Numbered from the stretch's first letter, positions 33,177-46,334 are shown. The stretch: 64,000 nucleotides of DNA from Zygnema cylindricum (GCA_037447655.1 JBBHKE010003104.1:351772-415771); one strand, 5' to 3'. Notes: generated from the sequence alone by a model not told the origin. Program-made: numbers and translations.

Positions 33177-36100
33177 CTAGTCACTCTTTCTTTTAAGACC
33201 ACACTTCTCCTGGCAGAAAATTAGTTTAGGGGAAGGAACAAGTTTGGTCATCATATCAGCTACCATTTCACTATCTGGTTTATACTCCAAACTGATTATC
33301 TTGTTTTCTACTTTCTCCCTAACAAAGCTAAGCCTAATGTCCATGTGTTTGGCTTTAAAGTGATGTTTAGGATTGGCAGAAATGGCAATGGCAGCCTGAT
33401 TATCACAAAACACTTTTTGGACACCACTCTTAAGTTGACCAAGCTCATCGAGCAAAGACTTGACCCACATTAATTCTTTTACAGCAGAGCAAGAAGCCAT
33501 GTACTCAGCTTCCATGGTGGACTGAGCAATGACTTTTTGCTGCTTAGTGCTCCTGCAGCAAGCCCGATCACCCACATACAATACATATCCAGATATGCAT
33601 CTCCTCATAGGAGCATCCCCATAGCTAGCATCACTCCAAGTGGTGATGTCAGTATTGTTCCCACCCAAATGCAACCATAGATCCCTAGTCCCTATGAGAT
33701 ATATAAGGACTCTCTTAGCTGCCTCCCAATTTTTCTTAGTGGGAGCATTCAGACTCCTACTTAGTACTCCTACAGCTGCGGCTATGTCCGGACGGGTACA
33801 ATTCATAAAATATATTAGGCTGCCCACTACTTGTCTATAAGGGATGGTCTGCATAAATCTTTTCTCTTCCGGGCCTACCTCATCATCTAAGATTATAACT
33901 CCCTCTTCCTCACTCCCCTCACTTCCCTTTTTTAATTCCATAGGAGTGGTACAACTATTAGCCTTGTCCATTTGAAATTTTTCTAACATGTTTCCAATGG
34001 CCTCTTTTTGAGTTAATCTTATTATTTTTCTATCTCTATCTCTCTCTACCTGAATTCCCAAAATATACCTTGCTTCTCCCATATCCTTCATCTCAAATCT
34101 TCCTTTTAAATCATTTTTCAACTTATTTATTTTATCCATAGATTTACTTAAAACAAGCAAATCATCGACATAAATTGCAATAAAAATAATTCCTTCCTCA
34201 TCTTCAAACAAATATATAGAGTGATCTGAGCTGATCCGAATATATCCCAAACCTGTAAAAAACTCATCGAGCTTCTTGTTCCATTGTCGGGGCGCCTGTT
34301 TCAGCCCATACATAGATTTGATCAATCGGCATACCTTGCTTTCCTCCCCTTGCTCCACAAATCCTTCGGGCTGTCGCATAAAAATTTCCTCTTCCAACTC
34401 TCCATGTAGGAAGGCCGTCTTGATGTCCCTCTGATGCACTTTCATGTCTTCTGCTGCCGCCATATTGAGAAGTATCCAAACCGAAAGAAACCTAACAACC
34501 AGAGCAAAAGTCTCCTCGTAGTCAATTCCCTCTTTCTGGGTAAATCCCTTCGCCACTAACCGAGCCTTGTAGCGCTCAATGGTGTTATCCCGGTTGAGTT
34601 TCAGCTTAAATACCCACTTACACCCATTTGGTTTCCTCTCAAGAGGACAATCCACCAACTCCCATGTATCGGCCGCCATAATTGAGGCCATCTCCTCATT
34701 TATGGCTGTTTTCCACCGGTTTCTTTCAGGACAAGTCATTGCCTCATTATAAGTTTGAGGTTCATCGGGGTGAGACAGTTTGGTTACCTTATTGTTAACT
34801 TGTCTCTCTTGCAGTCTTTTGCTGCTTCTTCTTCCTCCCTCAAACTCGGTTGCCGGATTAGATGGTTCTCTTGGATTTTTCCGAAAAGTTTCTACTTCTC
34901 CCCTATCCCTTGATTCTGGGTCGATTTCCACCACGTCTTCCGCTTCGGTTGGAGTTAATACTAGGGGTTCCACATTTGGGTCCTTCTCGATCTGATCCGT
35001 ACCTGCAAGATCATCATCTTGTTCAAATCCTGGATAGTTAGGAAGCTCAAAGTCATCAGAATTTTCTGACTCAAATCTGATCTTAATTGTCTTTGTATGC
35101 TTAAAGGGATCAATAGATTTTCCTTCATCCATAACCACTAGATGCTTCACTAGAATAATATCCTCTCTTTTGAGATCATAGACTCTATATCCTTTTACAT
35201 CTTCATCATATCCTAGTAGATATCCTGGTTTTCCTTTTGGGTCTAACTTCCAGTTTGACCGATCTGTGTCTAAACTGAACACTTGACTACCAAAAACCTT
35301 TAAGTGTGAAACATCTGGTTTTTGGCCTGTCCATCTCTCATAAGGTGTTTGGCCTTTTAGTGCTGAAGTAAGAACTCTATTTTTGAGATAATTTGCACAG
35401 TTCATTGCTTCGGCCCAAAACTTCTTTCCTATCTTCTTATCGGACAGCATACTCCTAGGACTATCACTCAGTGTTCTATTTAATCTTTCAGCTACACCAT
35501 TCTGCTCAGGATTTTCAGGAACTGTCTTTTGGTGTTGCACTCCATCTTCTCTCAAAAAATCCTCAAACTGGTTAGAGGTATACTCTCCACCATTGTCACT
35601 CCTTACTCTCTTGATTGAGGTTTCATGGAGTTTTTCACTCCATGCTTTATACTGTTTAAAGCATTCCTGAGCCTCTGACTTATTTTTCAAAAAATACACC
35701 CTGGAATACTGAGACCAATCATCGGTGATAGTCATCATAAATCTCTTTCCCCCGGGTGATGGCAATCTGGCCGGCCCCCAAATATCTGTGTGTACTAAAT
35801 CTAGAATCTTTTCTCCCTTTTAGGTGGGAGTTTTTGGGAAGGGTAACCTGTGTGCTTTACCTTGAGCACATCCACTACAATCACTTAGATTCTCACTTTC
35901 ACCGAACTGAATTCCTTCCACTACTCCCATATTTTTCATCTCTCTTAACTTATCTAGATTCACATGCCCAAGCCTCTTATGCCACATCATTATATCATGA
36001 ACACTAGCATAATAAAGTTTCTTCTTTTCATTGCTTAAAATCAGCCTAAACATCCCTTTACTACCTTTTTCAGCAGTGAAATAAACTACCTCCTCAAAGC

Positions 36101-37535
36101 TAGCAGTAAAGACTCCTTTCCTAGTACTAGTATCAAAACCCTTATCATCTAAAACAGACGTAGAGATGACGTTTTTGTTCAGCTCCAGAATAAACAACAC
36201 ATCGGAGAATGTAACTATAGATGTCTTTCCTTCTACTTACACTTTTAGATCTACCGATCCTACAACACTAGTAGTGACTATCCTCCCATCCCCGTACTCT
36301 ATCTCTACGGTGGGAATCTTTCGTATCTTAGTGAACAGGTGTTTATCTTTACACATGTGCATGGATGCTCTTGAATCTACAATCCAGCCTGCTTCACCTG
36401 TCAATCCACCGAAAGCACATTTCTGTTTTCGTGGAATTTCGACCTCGTTTTTCGTTTCCAACTCCTCATTCAATAGGAGTTCATCGTCCTCGTCCTCGGA
36501 TTGCGCCTGATGTACCTGTGTCACAAGGGCCTTTTTCTTTCCTCTCGGGGGTCCACCAGTCTGCCCCTCCTTTAACCGCAGCTCGGTTAACTTAGTGTAT
36601 TCAGCCATATAGTGCCCGGGTTTCTTACAAAAATGGCACAGTCCCTTAGGAGTCCTTAGTCCGAACTCCTCGGTCTGATTTTTCTGCCCATCCCCTCGAT
36701 AATTTCCAACCTGATTTCTGGAATCATTGTTTCGCCAATCGGTCCCGGCTGCCAAAGCTTGCCCACTCTTTCCTCCCCTTCGGATCTCAATTGTATTCTC
36801 GCGAACGAGAATCATCCCTACCACTGAATTCCAAATCCACCTTGAGTTCGCCAAGTCCTGCACACGGTTGACTATGTTCTCGAACTCCTCGGGTAACTTC
36901 ATCATTAAACAGTTAACCTTTTCCCTTTCACTAAATACTTTTCCAGCACTTTCTAGTTCCATGAAAAATGTAGCAAGCTCATTGCAAAAATCCAACATCT
37001 TCCCCCCTTTGTATACATACTCTTTAATTTTCTGATCAGCCAACTGTTGTTGCTGAATCGTACCACTTCGGTAAATCTCTATGAGAGCCATCCAAAGATC
37101 GGATGCCCTCTCTTCTTGCAAATGGGGAGATGCAAGCCTTTGAGTAAGATGGCGGAGGATGAAGTGCTTATCCGCCATATTGTTGTAGTCCCACGTATCG
37201 ATATCATTCTCGTCGTTCCTCGGAATAGGTGACATGAATGCCGAACCGGTTGCTATTTGTGTGACCGTCTCCTTCTCCTTGCCTTTGTCCACCACCTCTC
37301 CTTCCTTTGTCTCCTCTGTTGAAGATGAATCTGCATCTCTAGTGAATTTTCCTCTAGTAAACCCTGGAGGTATCCCAAGACTGGATGGACGCCTCACCCG
37401 TCCTCTCACTATTCCCCAAAACCGTTTCACCCATAGAGCTCCTGTCATCATACTTTCCCAGTATATGAAGCCAGCTCCATTGAATATGGGCACCCTAGAT
37501 GGTGGGCCCATAACCTGTAACTCTGAGACCACCAT
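33177..37535 (-). pseudogene. Gag-Pol of copia element B, two nonsense codons
   Basis: One continuous frame from an ATG at 37535, itself 20 bp inside the LTR, to 33177, about 1,453 codons. It is interrupted only by TAA at 36237-36239 and TAA at 35820-35822. Domain order: gag, zinc knuckle, protease, integrase (HKRLGH...CSGC zinc part, then the D,D,E core), reverse transcriptase (IYVDDLL) and RNase H (AQSTMEAEYMAS). Two further lesions hit key residues: the last zinc-knuckle Cys is Tyr, and the protease signature reads DSRAS where relatives read DSGAS. The element is recognisably complete but not autonomous. Confidence 0.92.
37500..37515 (-). other. Primer-binding site of element B, half tRNA-iMet type
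   Basis: TGGTGGGCCCATAACC on the plus strand, directly against the LTR edge at 37516, identical to the site of element D. It lies inside the gag frame. Confidence 0.78.
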
Positions 37536-37629
37536 AGGACCTCAGAGTAGGCAGCTCACACGAAGCCTCTAGGATAACCCTGACCCCTTTGTGTTTCAGC
37601 AAGAATAACTGCCACCCTGGCAGACCAAA

Positions 37630-38630
37630 TGTTGAAATAAGTAGTTTTTGTATTTTATAGTTTAAAATAAATTAGCGGAAACATATATAAGAAATGATGG
37701 CAGCCTGCCTCCATCTCTTCTCTCTCTCCCCCATACTTGTTGTAGTCACTAAAAGAGAGAGAGAGCGATGGAGCCATGGCTGCTTCAGCTCCATAGGAAG
37801 GACTAAAGAGTGACTTAAGTCACTCTCAACAAAAGGTTGAGTCCGGCAGGACTCGAACCCCCGACCGGTAGAGCGCGGCGTAGCCGTTAGCTCTAACTAG
37901 TCTGTCGTAGAAGTCCGTTAGATTATATTGGGTTTCATTCATATATAAACTGTTGTATAGTACCGAAATGATCTAACTGGAATATAAAACGAAACGAACA
38001 TAGAACTTGTTAAAGTTTAGTGCGAAACGTCATTTCGCACGAAACAAATGAAACAGACACTTTTAACGGTCGACATTTAATGTCGGATTTAATCCGACGG
38101 CGCACGTTGTCGCCGAGATCGCGGAATGGTCACTTTGGATTTTATGGACGTGGCATGACGTGGCGCCGCGTGGAAGGATGACATTCGGTCGCGGGAATTC
38201 CGAAGGAAATACGGACAAGTGGAAAAATGACACGCGTCCACTCAAGAGCCTTGTCGTACACCGGCCGTACAGAAAGTACATCGGCCATAGTACCTTTCTG
38301 TACTTTACAGTAATACGATTGGTTCGTACTTTAGTAGATAGGGGTTGTGAGAGGGATTTAGGACTTAGGAAATTTTTGGTAGACAGACACCTCTCTCTAA
38401 GAGAGCTTTGTATAAATTGGCATTTTTGCCGGCTTATAACTTATCGCCTGGTTGGCCGTTTTCAGTGATTCTTTTTCTACGCACTCAAGGGAGTCTAGGC
38501 TACACAGGGGTGCAGTCAAATTCTCAGTTTGCCTTCTTGGGCAGAAGTGGTCGTGGCTTAAAGTGGGTTAGTTAAATACTATCTAGAGGCTTCCTGTATT
38601 CTGTAGTCCAATGGAGGACACAGAATTGCA
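37630..38630 (+). mobile_element. 5' LTR of copia element A
   Basis: TGTTGAAATAAG...CAGAATTGCA, 1001 bp. Contains a perfect palindrome GAGTGACTTAAGTCACTC (about 37809-37826), an antisense tRNA-like segment with B-box GTTCGAGTC (about 37850-37912), a GTAC-rich inverted repeat (about 38268-38310), and the gag ATG at 38611. Confidence 0.95.
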
Positions 38631-41600
38631 AGTTATGGGCCCACCCTCTAGGGTGCCCACCTTCAATGGATCTGGGTTCATCTATTGGGAAGCCATGATG
38701 ATGGGAGCTTTAAGTGAAAAATGATACTGGGGTATCGTCAGTGGAAAAGTGAAACGTCCACCTTCGGGAACTCCACAAGGATTTGGGGGAGTAAGGTTTC
38801 CTGCAACAACGGCTGCCTCAGCGGAGGAGGCAGATGATGGGGACAGCAGTGTTTCCGAAAAGGAGAAAGGGAAGGAGACACCCCTCACTCCTATTGCCAC
38901 AGTATCGGGAACGGCGACCGTGAAGACCGTGGAGAACGATACTCAAATGTGGGAGGATGTAAACATGGCTGCCAAGAACTTCATTTTGAGGCACCTCACT
39001 CAAGGTTTGGCCACTCCTCATCTTCACATTTACAAGGCAGAAGAATTGTGGGAGAGTTTGGTGGAGATTTATAGAGCTGGAATTATTCAGGAGCTCCAGT
39101 TGGCTGAGCAAAAGCTATTGAGTTACACTTACAAAGGAGGAAAGATGTTAGATTACTGTAATGATCTTTCTTGTTTGTATATGGAAATGGAGAGTGCCGG
39201 GTGGACAGGTACAATGAAAATGAAAATTAACACCCTTATCATGAAATTACCAGATGAGTTCGAAAACATAGTGTACCGAGTACAGGGAATGCCTTATAGT
39301 TCATGGAAATGGAACACAGTAGTCAGGATGATACTTATGTTGGAAAACACAATGGAGATTAGGAGAAGAGGAAAGAGCATTCAAGCTCTAGCAGTAGGAG
39401 GGGACCGATGGGGGAAGGATCCGAAGAAACCTTATAGAGGGGAAAGAGATAATTCTGGGGGACAGAGGCCCCCAAAGGGTCTTTGTCATTATTGCAAAAA
39501 GCCGGGACACTTTATTGCAGATTGTGTCAAGTTGTCAGAGCTGAGGCTCCAAGAAAACCGTGGAGGGGGTTCTTCCGGAGGGAAGAAAAAGGCACTTGTG
39601 GTTACAAAAGTGTCAGGAGAAATCGAGGATGAGTCATTTGAGGAGGATGGGGAGCTTCTTCTTGACGAGAGTCTGGAGGAGAAGGAGATCCCTCGGAGGC
39701 AGAAGTGTGCCCTTGGAGCAATTCGGGAAGCTCCACGGGAAGGATGGATCATCGACTCAGGTGCATCCATGCATATGTGCCGTGATAAAGAACTCTTCAC
39801 TAAGCTACGAAAGATTCCTACTGTAGAGATAGAGTATGGGGATGGGAGAGTGGTTACTACAGATCTAGTGGGATCAGTAGATCTGAAAGTCTTAGTGGAG
39901 GGTAAGACCTCTATACTTACATTCTCAGATGTACTTTACATTTATCAGCTGAGTAAAAATCTTGTCTCTACGTCTGTGTTAGATGACAAAGAGTTTGATA
40001 CCTTCACCAGAAAGGGAGTCTTTACAGCTAAGTATGGGAATGAAGTTTACTTCACAGCAAATAAGGGTAGCCAAGGAATGTTTAGGCTTAACTTGAGTAA
40101 TGAAAAGAAGAATGCTTACTATGTTGGTGTTCCTAAGGTGATGATTTGGCATAAGCGTTTGGGGCATGTGCATTTTGATAGGTTAAGGGAAATGAAAAAG
40201 CTTGGGGTAGTAGATGGCATTCATTTTGGGGATAATGAAATAATGGATGATTGTAGTGGTTGTGCTCAAGGTAAGGCTCACAGACTTCCCTTTCCCAAAG
40301 CCGCCACATATAGAGGTGAGAAAGTGTTAGATTTGGTCCATACAGATATTTGGGGACCTGCAAAAGTACCTTCGGTTGGAGGAAAGAGGTTTATGATGAC
40401 AATAACTGATGATTGGTCTAGATACTCTAGAGTCTACTTTCTGAAAAATAAGTCTGAAGCATCCACTAACTTCAAAGAATATAAAGCTTGGAGTGAGAAG
40501 TTGCATGAAACCCCTATTAAGAGGATAAGGAGTGATAATGGGGGGGAATATACCTCTAACCAGTTTGAGGAATATCTGAGAGATGAGGGAGTGCAACACC
40601 AGAAAACTGTACCATATAACCCGGAACAAAATGGGGTAGCTGAGAGGTTGAATAGAACACTAGGAGATAGTGCATGCAGTATGTTGGCAGACAAGAAAAT
40701 AGGAAAGAGATTTTGGGCAGAGGCAATGAACTGTGCCAACTATATTAAGAATAGAGTCCTCACCTCAGCTGTAAAGGGAGTCACACCTTATGAGAGATGG
40801 GTTGGAAGGAAACCAGATATCTCACACCTTAAAGTATTTGGTAGCCAAGTTTACAGTCTTGACACGGATAGGAAAAACTGGAAACTAGATGCTAAGGGAA
40901 AACCTGGATACTTTGTGGGATATGATGAGGATGTTAAGGGATATAGAGTATATGACTTGGCAAAGAAAGATATCATTCTGGTCAAACACTTAGTTGTCAT
41001 GGATGAAGGGAAGTCATTTGACACCTTCAAATATACAAACAAGATTAGGATCAGATTTGAGTCTGAAACTGAGGAGAACTCGGTCGTTCCCGAAAGGGAT
41101 ATAGGTGACACCGTGATTACAGATTCAGGGGAGATCCAAGATACAGGAGACTCACCGGAAACCTCACATACTCCTATGGACTTCGAGGAGATAGAAGAAG
41201 CGGGACAAGAACCGGTTTCCATGGACAAGGGAGCCAATGAAACAGTGAGAAGAAATCCAAGACTTCCATCCATTCTTGCTTCAGAGTTTGAGGGAGGAAG
41301 AATGAGCAGCAAAAGATTACAGGAAAAACAAGTCGCTCATAAGGTAACTAAGCTATCTCACCCTGATGAGCCTCAGTCTTACTCGGAGGCAGTGAATAGT
41401 CCAGAGAAAGAAAGATGGATTAGAGCTATAAATGATGAGATGGCTTCTATCATGGAAGCAAATACCTGGGAATTAGCTGATTGTCCTCCAGACAGAAAAC
41501 CTATTGGGTGTAAATGGGTATTTAAACTAAAACTGAACCCAGATAATACCATTGAAAGATATAAGGCTCGATTGGTAGCGAAGGGGTTCACCCAAAAGGA

Positions 41601-42960
41601 AGGGATTGACTATGAGGAGACCTTTGCTCCAGTTGTTCGGTTCCCATCAGTAAGGATTCTCCTCAGCCTGGCAGCAGCGGAAGACATGGAAATCCATCAG
41701 ATGGACATTAAGACTGCGTTTCTTAATGGTGAGTTAGAGGAAGAAATTTTCATGAGACAACCCGAGGGGTTCGTGGAGGAAGGAGAAGAGAGCAAAGTCT
41801 GCAGGCTCATAAAGTCCTTATATGGACTAAAGCAGGCTCCCCGACAGTGGAACAAGAAACTAGATGAGTTTCTTACCAGTCTGGGATATATCCGTATAAG
41901 CTCTGACCATTCTATCTATATGTTTGAAGATGAGAATGGTGTCATTTTTATTGCAATTTATGTGGATGATCTGCTTGTGTTGAGTAAATCCTTGGAAAAG
42001 ATCAATAAGTTAAAAACAGAACTTAGAAGCAGATTTGATATGAAGGATTTAGGGGAGGCAAAATATATCTTGGGGATTCAGATGGAGAGAGATAGGGGGA
42101 AGAAGATTATCAGACTTACTCAGAAAGAAGCAATAGGTAATATGCTTGAGAAATTCCAGATGGAAAATGCTAACAGTTGTACCACTCCCATGGACTTGAA
42201 AAAAGTAAGTGATGGGAGTGTAGAAGGAGGAGTAATTATCTTAGATGATCAAATGAGTATTGAAGAGAGAGAGTTTATGAAGACTATCCCTTATAGACAG
42301 GTCGTAGGAAGTTTAATCTATTTTATGAATTGTACCAGGCCGGACATAGCGGCAGCAGTTGGAGTACTCAGTAGGAGTCTGAATGATCCTAGGAAGAGGG
42401 ATTGGGAGGCAGCCAAGAGAGTCATGAGATATCTGGTTGGAACCAGAGAGTTATGGTTGCATTTGGGAGGGGAGCACACTGACATCACTACTTGGAGTGA
42501 TGCCAGTTATGGGGACGCACCTATGAGACGATGCACTTCTGGGTATGTGTTGTATGTTGGGGAAGGTGCATGCTGTTGGAGCAGTAAGCAACAAAAGGTG
42601 GTTGCACAGTCCACCATGGAGGCTGAGTACATGGCCTCTTGTTCTGCTGTGAAAGAGTTGATGTGGGTCAAGTCCTTGCTGCAAGAACTTGGGTATATGA
42701 AGGAGGGAGTGCATGAAGTGTTTTGTGATAATCAAGCGGCCATAGCAATTGCAGCAAATCCAAAACATCATTTTAAGGCTAAACATATGGACATAAGATT
42801 AAGTTTTGTAAGAGAAAAAGTTGAGAATAAAATAGTGAATCTTGTATATAGATCTGATGAGGAAATGGTAGCGGACATGATGACCAAACCTGTACCCTCG
42901 CCGAAATTAAAATACTGCAGGGAAAAATGTGGATTAAAAGAAAAATTAAAAATAGACTAG
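38611..42960 (+). CDS. Gag-Pol polyprotein of copia element A, one early nonsense codon
   Basis: The frame opens at ATG 38611 inside the LTR and runs 1,450 codons to TAG 42958. A single TGA at 38722-38724 (codon 38) interrupts it where relatives have Arg; a CGA to TGA change fits CpG decay. A Met at 38749 gives an uninterrupted 1403-residue frame. Domains: gag, CCHC knuckle (CHYCKKPGHFIADC, from codon 292), aspartic protease (DSGAS, from codon 382), integrase zinc part (HKRLGH...CSGC) and D,D,E core (HTDIW, RSDNGGEY, PEQNGVAERLNR), reverse transcriptase (YVDD, codons 1117-1120), RNase H (STMEAEYMAS). All catalytic signatures I can check are present. Function: replication and integration of the element from a cytoplasmic particle. 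Confidence 0.95.
38632..38645 (+). other. Primer-binding site of element A, half tRNA-iMet type
   Basis: GTTATGGGCCCACC begins one base after the LTR and is complementary to the anticodon arm of plant initiator tRNA-Met. It includes the ATG complementary to the CAU anticodon and is read as Val-Met-Gly-Pro in gag. Confidence 0.78.
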
Positions 42961-42973
42961 AAAATAAGGGGAG
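42961..42973 (+). other. Polypurine tract of element A
   Basis: AAAATAAGGGGAG immediately before the 3' LTR; the same word precedes the 3' LTRs of elements B and C. It primes plus-strand synthesis. Confidence 0.88.
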
Positions 42974-43974
42974 TGTTGAAATAAGTAGTTTTTGTATTTT
43001 CTAGTTTAAAATAAATTAGCGGAAACATATATAAGAAATGATGGCAGCCTGCCTCCATTCTTCTCTCTCTCCCCCATACTTGTTGTAGTCACTGAAAGAG
43101 AGAGAGAGCGATGGAGCCATGGCTGCCTCAGCTCCATAGGAAGGACTAAAGAGTGACTTAAGTCACTCTCAACAAAAGGTTGAGTCCGGCAGGACTCGAA
43201 CCCCCGACCGGTAGAGCGCGGCGTAGCCGTTAGCTCTAACCAGTCTGTCGTAGAAGTCCGTTAGATTATATTGGGTTTCATTCATATATAAACTGTTGTA
43301 TAGTACCGAAATGATCTAACTGGAATATAAAACGAAACGAACATAGAACTTGTTAAAGTTTAGTGCGAAACGTCATTTCGCACGAAACAAATGAAACAGA
43401 CACTTTTAACGGTCGACATTTAATGTCAGATTTAATCCGATGGCGCACGTCGTCGCCGAGATCGCGGAATGGTCACTTTGGATTTTATGGACGTGGCATG
43501 ACGTGGCGCCGCGTGGAAGGATGACATTCGGTCGCGGGAATTCCGGAGGAAATACGGACAAGTGGAAAAATGACACGCGTCCACTCAAGAGCCTTGTCGT
43601 ACACCGGCCGTACAGAAAGTACATCGGCCATAGTACCTTTCTGTACTTTACAGTAATACGATTGGTTCGTACTTTAGTAGATAGGGGTTGTGAGAGGGAT
43701 TTAGGACTTAGGAAATTTTTGGTAGACAGACACCTCTCTCTAAGAGAGCTTTGTATAAATTGGCATTTTTGCCGGCTCATAACTTATCGCCTGGTTGGCC
43801 GTTTTCAGTGAATGTTTTTGCTACGGACTCAAGGGAGTCTAGGCTACACAGGGGTGCAGTCAAATTCTCAGTTTGCCTTCTTGGGAAGAAGTGGTCGTGG
43901 CTTAAAGTGGGTTAGTTAAATACTATCTAGAGGCTTCCTGTATTCTGTAGTCTAATGGAGGACACAGAATTGCA
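42974..43974 (+). mobile_element. 3' LTR of copia element A
   Basis: Same ends and length as the 5' LTR, followed at once by the CCAAA duplication. It carries the ATG at 43955-43957, which here leads nowhere. Confidence 0.95.
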
Positions 43975-44898
43975 CCAAAAACTATGACCACCTTCACCCT
44001 TGTAAAAGCAAGACTCCCTTGAGTCTATAGCAAAAAGAATCTCTGAATTTGCTCCCCTGAGGAGTAAGTTATGAAGGGTCAAAGTTTACCTTTTGTACAA
44101 GAGCTCTCTGGGAGAGAGGGTCTAATCAATCAAATTTTTCTAAGTCCTATCTCTCTCTAAATCTCTATCTATTGAAGTACGGCACCAATCTTAATAGTGT
44201 ATCGTACATAAAGGTACATGTACCGATGTACTTTATGTACGGATATTGTACAACATGGCCAAAAAGTCGACACATGTCATTTTTGGATTCGTTCTTGGAA
44301 TCCCAGGAGATGTCGTAATCCAATGTGATTGTGCCACGTGGCAATTTACGTGACGTCAACCGCAAACCGCCGAAAACCTATTCCACGATCTCGGCATGCT
44401 TCGTGGCCGTCCGATTAAGCCGGATTACAATCCTGACCGTCATAAATACTTCCGAAGTATTTGTTTCGCTTTATAAACAAAATGCGTAGTATTTGTTTCG
44501 ATGTTCCGTACGCCGTACTTTACAAACTGTATCTATGTTTAAAGATCGCGTTAAATGAAATAGACTATGTGTTAACATTTAAATAACTATCAAACCATAT
44601 ATCTCGAAGCATGATGGTAGACTAAATGGCTAAGGCTACAGGCTAAATGTTGGACGATAGGTACCCGGTTCATATCCTGGGTCCGTCAATTTATATTTTG
44701 GTAAATCTACCAAAATCTACAACCCGTAACTCTATCTCTTATCAGCATAGGCAGCCATGGCTCTAGCTCCCTCTTCAACCTTCAGTGACTACGACAAGTG
44801 TGGGAGCTGAAGAGAGAAGTTAGAGGCAGACTGCCTCGGCTTCTTTTCTGCATTTTGCAAAACCTAGAAAATACTAAAATAACCTTTTTATTTCTACA

Positions 44899-46334
44899 CC
44901 AGCCAGGCCAGAGTCAACGCTTCATGGAACAGGTTTTACTTGGGCCAATCATTGATCAACAAGGACTCGGACTGACCAATGCAAAAACGTGCGAAATCTC
45001 TTACTAACTACGTAGCATTTACCAACCAATCAAACGCTATGTTTCACTGCATAACATTTATGTGCAAAAGTGCGCGCCAAACGAAACGCGACTTCGCACG
45101 AACGTCCGTCGCAAATTTTGCACGGGAAAGTACACCGCTAATCGTTATTAGCGTGTAAATTTTTTAACCTTTAAAAATAATTACCGTGGTGTTCGCTATT
45201 TAAGAATTTGAAAACTTTAGAAAAAATCATACATTCTAATTGTTTGGTTATGGTAATATAGATCTTTGAAAAAATAATATCGGTGGCAAACACGCTTACA
45301 CTAATATAGGTCTCCGTACAAAATCTGACAAATCGTACACAAATCGTACATTCACTAGTCGAAACGCGGCTGTTGGACGAATATGTGCGAGCGGATTTTC
45401 TACGACCTTGTTTTTTTTCCTTTTTAGAACGCACATTCTCATGCGTCCGCTGTTACTAAAACTAATTTATTGTACATTTTAACTTAAAAATGTACATTTA
45501 TGTATGGTCTGACACTAACCGTACACCACTCTATTTAAGAGACAACGTACTGAAAATAACCCTAAATAGATTAGAGAAAAAATTAGAATGAACTACACTA
45601 ATGGAGAATAATAATAATAAAAAGCGGGACTGAATTAGCGTACACAATGCTAATAATGATGGGCGGTGTACCTACGAAATTTTATTAAGTGAAAGTGACG
45701 TTTCGTACTAAAATTGTTCGAAACGAACTATCGTGCGCACTAATCGACTAAATGTTTGACATACACGCGAAATTTCGGTACTAATTTGACCCTTAACCCG
45801 TTTCAATGATACGCACTTGTTAGTTTGACCCCGCGCTGTCACCTAAATACACCCATCGCTATTTCTTTTGAATTAAAACTCCAAATCGCGCGATTCTTTC
45901 GCGAACGTCTACCAAATTCATAATTTTATATTCCTAACCTTTAAATACCCATTTACGACCAAGTTCGATCCACTATTACTGTTATAGCAATAGCCATTAT
46001 GTTAATGTTAAACAGGAAAACATTAAAATTAAATTTTACGTTTCGCTGTATAGCGTTGACACATAACCGTCGTAAATTAGGCTAACCGGTACTGATACTT
46101 GATTTGGCGACGTCGTATATTTTTTAATATTTTTTGCGGATACTTATATTAATGTAGACAATCGCACGTACAATATTCTATTTTTGCTGTTCGCAAATTA
46201 GCGTAAATGCCGAAATTAACATAAACTTTTTTTTTTAACTTTGAATATCCTAATTAGCGTTAATGACTATATATTTTCTTTCAACACTATTTAAACTTTG
46301 ACACTAATAACGATTCGTGGTGTATCATTTGGAG
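44899..46334. other. Unassigned AT-rich DNA with short palindromes
   Basis: No coding similarity. It contains a CGCTAATCGTTATTAGCG palindrome (45131-45148) next to GTACACCG, and related GGTGTAC and TTAGCG words at 45633-45672. These words recur at 62950 and 63130-63180. It forms the left flank of the hAT-like element. Confidence 0.4.

Larger units (their letters stand above)
37630..43974 (+). mobile_element. Copia element A, 6345 bp, complete with 5-bp target duplication
   Basis: A full LTR retrotransposon: 5' LTR, primer site, one Gag-Pol frame, polypurine tract, 3' LTR. The perfect duplication CCAAA (37625-37629 and 43975-43979) marks insertion into the 5' LTR of element B, in opposite orientation. 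By eye the two LTRs differ at about 16 positions in 1001 bp, so it is fairly young compared with the other elements here. Confidence 0.96.
37516..44898 (-). mobile_element. 5' LTR of copia element B, split by element A
   Basis: Left part 37516-37629 and right part 43980-44898, 1033 bp when the insertion and one CCAAA copy are ignored. The minus-strand start TGTAGAAATAAAAAGG is at 44898. The two parts align continuously to the intact relatives at 5459 and 47201. The right flank is unassigned DNA; because the 3' LTR is truncated no target duplication can be tested. Confidence 0.88.

Noticed and set aside
37850-37912. A functional tRNA gene in the LTR
   Set aside because: A- and B-box-like words exist, but the acceptor and anticodon stems do not close into a standard cloverleaf; it is called only tRNA-like.
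33640-42786. Antisense open frames over the copia Gag-Pol regions
   Set aside because: Shadows of the real coding strand with no similarity or conserved start.
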